9,746 nucleotides of DNA, taken from NCBI GenBank assembly GCA_030037185.1, contig JASHRR010000206.1, positions 1 through 9,746 on the forward strand, read 5' to 3'. This stretch comes from Xanthobacteraceae bacterium (GTDB lineage Bacteria > Pseudomonadota > Alphaproteobacteria > Rhizobiales > Xanthobacteraceae). Position numbers and translations under genes: made by a program. Of the stretch, positions 6,459 through 9,746 are shown piece after piece. Position 1 is the stretch's first letter. Each line of letters opens with the position of its first letter. The notes beneath the pieces were generated by a model. It saw nothing but the letters and a program-made list of their open reading frames with translations. It made no database searches and was not told the origin of the DNA.

Positions 6459-6487
6459 AATATGCGAACGCCGCCAACCTTTTTTAA
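6459..6487 (-). promoter_or_regulatory. Candidate promoter for the efflux operon
   Basis: On the minus strand, TTAAAA (6487-6482) and CATATT (6464-6459) are separated by 17 bases. Each matches 4 of 6 consensus positions of a sigma-70-type promoter. The ATG of emrA would be about 95 bases downstream. It is the only AT-rich patch in this stretch. The match is weak and unproven. Confidence 0.22.
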
Positions 6488-6966
6488 TCTGGTGGAATTG
6501 GAATGCTTTGTTCGTCACTGCTGAACAATCGACGTCGAGCGCGCCACCCGATCGGCACGAGGTTGTCACTGATGTGTTCGGTACGATCCGTTACCTATGT
6601 GTCCGGGCTGGACAAACACGGGCGTGCCTAAGGCGGCGTTCGGATTTGCACCGGGGACCGCGCGGCCGAGCCCGCGGACCCCCGCCAACGGCCGGTGCCC
6701 GAGGCCAGGTCAGGATGGGGGACTTCGGCGCCGGGGCGCCGGGCAAGTAGTAGCGTTCCCGGCTCGTGCCACAGCGCTAGCGGCTTCGGGCCGGCGGAGC
6801 TATCGCAGGCAGCCCATCGAGCTTGACGCGCAGTTTTTCGTAGACGGCACTCAGCATCGGCGCTTCATCAATGTGCTAGGGTTGGCACACCTCAGAGCCC
6901 CTCAGACGGAGTGCGGTGCCCCGGGGGCGCCTTCGAGGCACAAGCCGGCGCCGCTCGTTGGCGGGA

Positions 6967-6984
6967 CTCGCGATCGCGATGGCG
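6967..6984. repeat. Palindromic repeat copy 1
   Basis: CTCGCGATCGCGATGGCG matches copy 2 (7075-7092) at 17 of 18 positions. Confidence 0.45.
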
Positions 6985-7074
6985 TCGTCCGGCAGGGCTT
7001 TGCCGCCCCCGCTTGGCGACGCGCAGCCTCACGGCTTGGTCGCGCCAGTCAGGTTGAAGATCAAGGCACGCAAA

Positions 7075-7093
7075 CTCGCCATCGCGATGGCGA
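7075..7093. repeat. Palindromic repeat copy 2, containing an 18-bp perfect palindrome
   Basis: Bases 7076-7093 (TCGCCATCGCGATGGCGA) are a perfect palindrome. The sequence CTCGCCATCGCGA recurs at 7236-7248 within the lysR remnant. It could be an operator-like site or part of a dispersed extragenic repeat. Confidence 0.5.
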
Positions 7094-7121
7094 AGCGAAA
7101 TTCCGTCATCTCGTAGAGCGT

Positions 7122-7295
7122 GAAGGATGACGCTCCGGCTTCCCGTGCGGGAAACGTCCTGACGCAGCGCGACGTCGTCGTCTCCGGCCGGCGTACCGCC
7201 TCACCGAGCGCGGAGGTGCTGCTGCCGTTTGCCCGCTCGCCATCGCGAAAACCCCCGGCGCGCGCCACTGCCACGAGAGCGTCCAGGTAACCCAA
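7122..7295 (-). pseudogene. LysR-type regulator, decayed DNA-binding N-terminus
   Basis: The frame read from 7295 gives LDALVAVARAGGFRDGER, then ANGSSTSALGEAVRRPE and further on REAGASSF. This follows the LysR helix-turn-helix pattern (FxxVAxxGSFxxAAxxLxxSxSAVSxxIxxLE ... TxAGxxL). The distance from the Phe of GGF to the Glu of RRPE is 22 residues, as in the family. The usual Ala-Ala of the first helix is Gly-Glu, the Leu before Glu is Pro, and about 5 residues of the wing are missing. Nothing like the rest of a LysR protein follows. The possible start is a TTG (7295) just past the oxalate decarboxylase stop. It is best explained as a relic of a regulator gene; a chance resemblance is possible. 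Confidence 0.5.
7236..7248. repeat. Palindromic repeat half-copy 3
   Basis: CTCGCCATCGCGA is identical to the first 13 bases of copy 2; the second half is not conserved. Confidence 0.35.
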
Positions 7296-7310
7296 CCGGT
7301 CTTAGACCGG
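7296..7310. repeat. Palindrome over the oxalate decarboxylase stop codon
   Basis: CCGGTCT (7296-7302) and AGACCGG (7304-7310) form a perfect 7-bp inverted repeat around one base and include the TAA stop (7304-7302). The loop is too short for an ideal hairpin and no T-run follows on the minus strand, so a terminator role is doubtful. Confidence 0.3.
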
Positions 7311-8513
7311 CGTGCGGAAGAACGTAGAGTGGGCAGGGAAATTCTTGAACGTGTCGGCCGGCACGCCGAAATTGTTGGCAAGCAGGTGCGGCGGGCTGGC
7401 GGCGATCCAGTCGGTCAGCGAGATTTCTTCGTAATGGCCACCGTCGAAGGTAAGAACGATTTCCAGATCCTCGGTACCGGTATTGCGAATCGCATGGCCG
7501 TAGCCGGCCGGCAGATATGCCACGTCGCCAGGCTTGAAGTCCGCCACCTTGCTGCGCCCACCGGAGCCGAACAGCAGCACCTGGGCTTGGCCTCGCAGAT
7601 AGTAGTGCCATTCGTTGGCGTTTGGATGCCAGTGCAGCTCGCGCAGCGCGCCGGGCCTGATCGTCATCAGGCCGCCTGACATGCCCTGCGAGACCGGAAA
7701 CTCCTTCGCCGTCGCAAGGTACAGCATGCCGCCAGGGAATTCGTGCGTTGGCTGCTGCTGCATTAGGCTGTACTTGTGCGACTGTGCAGGCGGCAGCATA
7801 GATTCCTTCGCCTTATCCGCAGGCAGGATGTCACCTGCCATGATGTAGGTTTCGCCCTTGGGGAACTTGATGAAGATTTCCTTCGGCACGCCGAAATTGT
7901 CGGCCAGAATGTCTTGTGGCGTCAGACTCACCCAGTCGGTGATCGAGAACGTGCCGTGCTCGGAGAACGCGCCGTTGTCGAACGCCAGGATGAAATGGCA
8001 GGGCTTGTCGCCGATTGTCTGGATCGAATGGCCGTGCCCCTTCGGGAAATACCAGATGTCGCCGGGACGGAAGTTTGCAACTTCCTTCGTACCGTTCGGG
8101 TCGATCACCATGACCTGGCATTCGCCGTCGATGATGAAGGCCCACTCGGTGGCGATCGCGTGCCAGTGCAGTTCACGCGACGCACCGGGGTTCAGGTACA
8201 TGTGAACGCCGGCGATGCCTTTGCTAATGGGAAAGCCTTCGACCGCCGCCTCCTTAGCCCAGCCGCCAGAGGTGACTTTCGGCTTCGAGCCGTCGAGCGA
8301 GTAGCGGAAGTCCGGCATGGCCTCGATGTCGCCGGGTTTATGCTGCACCACGGATTCGCCGGGCGGGAGCCGCACGGCGTTGCGGCCGAAGCCGCCGTCC
8401 CCAGGACTGAAAACCGGCGCTTCTGCTCGCGCAAGATGCGTCAGTCCGACAAGTCCACCGGCACCAACCATTGCGGTGCCGAGAAAATCACGCCTGTTGG
8501 ATTTCATTTCCAT
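7302..8513 (-). CDS. oxdC: Bicupin oxalate decarboxylase, Tat-exported
   Basis: A 403-residue Mn-dependent enzyme expected to convert oxalate to formate and CO2. The N-terminus has a twin-arginine signal (NRRDFLG, 6-12), a hydrophobic stretch and ARA (28-30) as likely cleavage site, so it acts in the periplasm. Cupin 1 has metal ligands His116, His118, Glu123 and His162; cupin 2 has His294, His296, Glu301 and His340. Each is preceded by the substrate arginine of RELHWH (Arg113, Arg291). The lid loop that gives decarboxylase rather than oxidase activity in Bacillus OxdC (SENST) is SEHGT here (184-188), keeping the key glutamate (Glu185). The cupin 1 motif has four residues between His and Glu, against three in Bacillus as I recall it. 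The ATG at 8513 has GGGGGG 9 bases upstream; a second ATG is two codons later. It stands alone on its strand, followed by the lysR relic. Confidence 0.9.
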   Translation of the reverse strand: MEMKSNRRDFLGTAMVGAGGLVGLTHLARAEAPVFSPGDGGFGRNAVRLPPGESVVQHKPGDIEAMPDFRYSLDGSKPKVTSGGWAKEAAVEGFPISKGIAGVHMYLNPGASRELHWHAIATEWAFIIDGECQVMVIDPNGTKEVANFRPGDIWYFPKGHGHSIQTIGDKPCHFILAFDNGAFSEHGTFSITDWVSLTPQDILADNFGVPKEIFIKFPKGETYIMAGDILPADKAKESMLPPAQSHKYSLMQQQPTHEFPGGMLYLATAKEFPVSQGMSGGLMTIRPGALRELHWHPNANEWHYYLRGQAQVLLFGSGGRSKVADFKPGDVAYLPAGYGHAIRNTGTEDLEIVLTFDGGHYEEISLTDWIAASPPHLLANNFGVPADTFKNFPAHSTFFRTPV

Positions 8514-8799
8514 CCCAGCACGCCCCCCAGGGTTACGTCCCGGTATAGCTGACCGGGCGCGGTTGGCATGAGGTATACCAGAGGGGCCGGCAGATCAATC
8601 AGGCACCCGCGGATTCCGTTGCATTCGAAAAATCTCCCCTTGCCAGTGGTTATCGACCCCGAGGCGAGGCGTCCTCGATCCGGCCGCAGCGCCACGTCCC
8701 CAACTCGATCACCACGATCCGTCGCGAGCTGGCCGCCGCGATTGCGAACAGACTTCACAGATGCCCGCACTGTGTGCTCCGCATTCGCAGCAGTCAGAG
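8514..8799. other. Upstream region of the oxalate decarboxylase
   Basis: No gene is recognised. A minus-strand promoter for oxdC is expected here or slightly upstream. The nearest AT-rich patch is at about 8815-8830, where a perfect TATAAT occurs on the minus strand but without a good -35 element at standard spacing. GGTATACC near 8572-8579 is an isolated 8-bp palindrome. Confidence 0.35.
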
Positions 8800-9003
8800 A
8801 TGGAATTTCTGAAACATTATATTATCTGTCCGGCCCTTATTGCGCCCAATAAATGGCTATGCAGCCATTCGCCGGAGTGGGACAAGGATTTGGGGCTTGA
8901 ACTGTGCTTTAAGGCATTACGCGAGGCAGCCCACCATCTGATCGGAGGGCGGTTAATCGCCCATCGTGTGATCAAAGAGCATTGGGAGCGCAAGAACGAC
9001 TAA
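8800..9003 (+). CDS. Hypothetical 67-residue protein, doubtful
   Basis: From the ATG at 8800 the frame gives MEFLKHYIICPALIAPNKW, a middle with two tryptophans, and a likely amphipathic helix (GLELCFKALREAAHHLIGG) ending HWERKND. The composition is protein-like and codon use is less GC-biased than in the neighbours, which may indicate transfer or a non-coding origin. No good ribosome binding site precedes the ATG, although the frame is also open from 8761. No family is recognised. It is the only plausible coding frame between oxdC and the glutamyltransferase gene. Confidence 0.3.
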   Translation: MEFLKHYIICPALIAPNKWLCSHSPEWDKDLGLELCFKALREAAHHLIGGRLIAHRVIKEHWERKND

Positions 9004-9520
9004 GAACGTCATTGCCCTCCAACGACGACTGCGACCACCCAATGTTGTAATCGAAGCTTGTGGAGTAGCGACCCCGCCGGAAGACCGAATACGATGAGGA
9101 CAACGCCCCAGAGTACGAAAAATATCGCGAAGAAAAAGGGATCTCACGCCAGCGAAACCCTCAGACTTCGACCCCAAAATAAACAGTGAGTGATTACAAC
9201 GGCTCGTGCTGTTTGTGGGCCTGCCCCGCGTCGTACTCCGGCGCCTATCCCGCAGGGGTTGTACCCGCGCCCCCTGGGGAGACCTTGTTTTTACCGGGTG
9301 GGCGAGCCGGCCCGGGTGGTTGGCTTGCGTTCGGGGTTGAGCTTTTTTCTTCCTTTGAGAGCGCGCGCGCCAGAAATTAAGTTGTCCGGCGTTAGAGCGC
9401 ACGCCCGGATCTGCGCGCGGGCGGAGAGTCTCGTCCGCGACCATTGGGCCGCGGGGTCCCAGGCTCGCGGCGCGCGCGGAATTGAGATAGCCTTGCGCCT
9501 AACGCCACAAAAAATCGCAT
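9004..9520. other. Intergenic region upstream of the glutamyltransferase gene
   Basis: No convincing gene is seen. The left part (to about 9180) is moderately AT-rich; the right part is very GC-rich with alternating GCGCGCGCGC tracts near 9360-9371 and 9468-9478. The minus-strand frame at 8953-9444 is arginine-rich and lacks family motifs. Confidence 0.45.
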
Positions 9521-9534
9521 CCAACATTTGTTGG
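9521..9534. repeat. Short palindrome before the glutamyltransferase ribosome binding site
   Basis: CCAACA (9521-9526), TT, TGTTGG (9529-9534) is a perfect 6-bp inverted repeat about 5 bases before the GGGAGG. It could be an operator or a small hairpin affecting translation; this is inference only. Confidence 0.3.
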
Positions 9535-9554
9535 AGCCGGGAGGACAAGACGTC

Positions 9555-9746
9555 ATGATGGATTTCGTGATCCGTACATATTCGTTTGCCGCAGCAATGG
9601 CCTTATTGGCTGGAGCCTCGCCTTCCTGGTCGCAATCCGGCCCGCAGCTGTCGACCTGCGAGGCTCCCAAGGCAGCGGCCTGCGCGGCGGTGCGCGGTGA
9701 CCGAGCCGAAGGTTGGGTGGCGCAGAGCCGGGCGGAAGTGATGGCG
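9555..9746 (+). CDS. Probable gamma-glutamyltransferase, N-terminal part (runs off the window)
   Basis: The first 64 codons are visible. The start MMDFVIRTYSFAAAMALLAG and a likely signal cleavage near SPSWSQ point to export to the periplasm. Then come CEAPKAAACAAVRGDR and EGWVAQSRAEVMA. The GDR-x-EGW-x-x-QSR-x-EV-x-A sequence is, from memory, the region just before the NGMVATSQPLAA motif of proteobacterial gamma-glutamyltransferases, Ntn-hydrolases that cleave glutathione and transfer its glutamyl group. The catalytic threonine and conserved core lie beyond the window, so this is a moderate call. GGGAGG (9539-9544) lies 10 bases before the first ATG (9555) and 13 before the second (9558), which favours the first. 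Confidence 0.6.
   Translation, partial: MMDFVIRTYSFAAAMALLAGASPSWSQSGPQLSTCEAPKAAACAAVRGDRAEGWVAQSRAEVMA

Larger units (their letters stand above)
6488..7121. other. Intergenic region between lysR remnant and efflux operon
   Basis: No convincing gene is present. Long open frames here (such as 6597-7130 plus) are arginine- and proline-rich and look like the product of high GC content. The notable content is a set of short palindromic repeats at 6967-6984 and 7075-7093. The absence of an intact regulator is worth noting, because efflux operons of this type are often preceded by one. Confidence 0.5.

Noticed and set aside
6570..6650. Possible insertion sequence end (TTACCTATGTGTCCGGGCTG)
   Set aside because: It faintly recalls IS481-type ends, but no partner repeat, target duplication or transposase sequence was found.
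6597..7130. 177-codon open frame on the plus strand
   Set aside because: It is arginine- and proline-rich, has no recognisable domain and crosses the palindromic repeats; most likely a product of high GC content.
7776..8552. 258-codon open frame on the plus strand
   Set aside because: It is antisense to the oxalate decarboxylase, whose catalytic motifs are all intact.
9012..9143. Hydrophobic 44-codon minus-strand frame resembling two membrane helices
   Set aside because: It has no start codon and stops close on both sides; it could be a relic but there is no further support.
8953..9444. 163-codon open frame on the minus strand
   Set aside because: It is arginine-rich over most of its length, without motifs or a clear ribosome binding site.
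1..9746. CRISPR arrays, tRNA or rRNA genes
   Set aside because: No regularly spaced repeats and no tRNA or rRNA signatures were seen on either strand.

Overview
The window looks like an accessory region of a GC-rich alphaproteobacterium, probably Bradyrhizobium-like. That is an inference from the GC-rich codon use, the style of the proteins, and the abundance of decayed insertion sequences; no rRNA or housekeeping marker is present to settle it.

Layout. (1) 2-208, plus strand: the C-terminal end of a ThDP-dependent benzoylformate decarboxylase (mdlC-like). (2) 363-3200, minus strand: an IS630-family transposase pseudogene split in two by a 2,561-bp element that encodes a large serine recombinase (479-2533) and two small proteins. 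(3) 3194-3575: a short RNA-like fold that may be a group II intron remnant, then nothing recognisable. (4) 6357-3576, minus strand: an EmrA/EmrB-type drug efflux operon. (5) 7122-7295, minus strand: a decayed LysR-type regulator N-terminus inside a 0.9-kb gap holding short palindromic repeats. (6) 8513-7302, minus strand: a Tat-exported bicupin oxalate decarboxylase. (7) 8514-9554: mostly empty, with one doubtful 67-codon ORF. (8) 9555-9746, plus strand: the N-terminus of a probable gamma-glutamyltransferase, cut by the window end.

The most interesting object is the serine-recombinase element. Its ends can be set to the base by two independent reading-frame reconstructions. Removing 447-3007 leaves one TT and rejoins the IS630 transposase codons exactly (E-L-K-E-R-I). 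Joining the two element ends into a circle through the same TT puts a strong ribosome binding site and ATG, stranded at the left end (472-458), in frame with a small ORF whose body sits at the right end (3005-2530) and has no start of its own. So integration cuts the gene in two and circularisation would rebuild it. In the circle the order would be recombinase stop, ribosome binding site, rebuilt ORF1, then recombinase start with an ATGA overlap: a closed ring of coupled genes. Imperfect 10-bp inverted repeats lie exactly 9 bp inside each TT.

The efflux operon (adaptor then pump, 22 bp apart) should export hydrophobic toxic compounds together with an outer-membrane channel encoded elsewhere. 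The oxalate decarboxylase and the glutamyltransferase appear to be independent exported enzymes.
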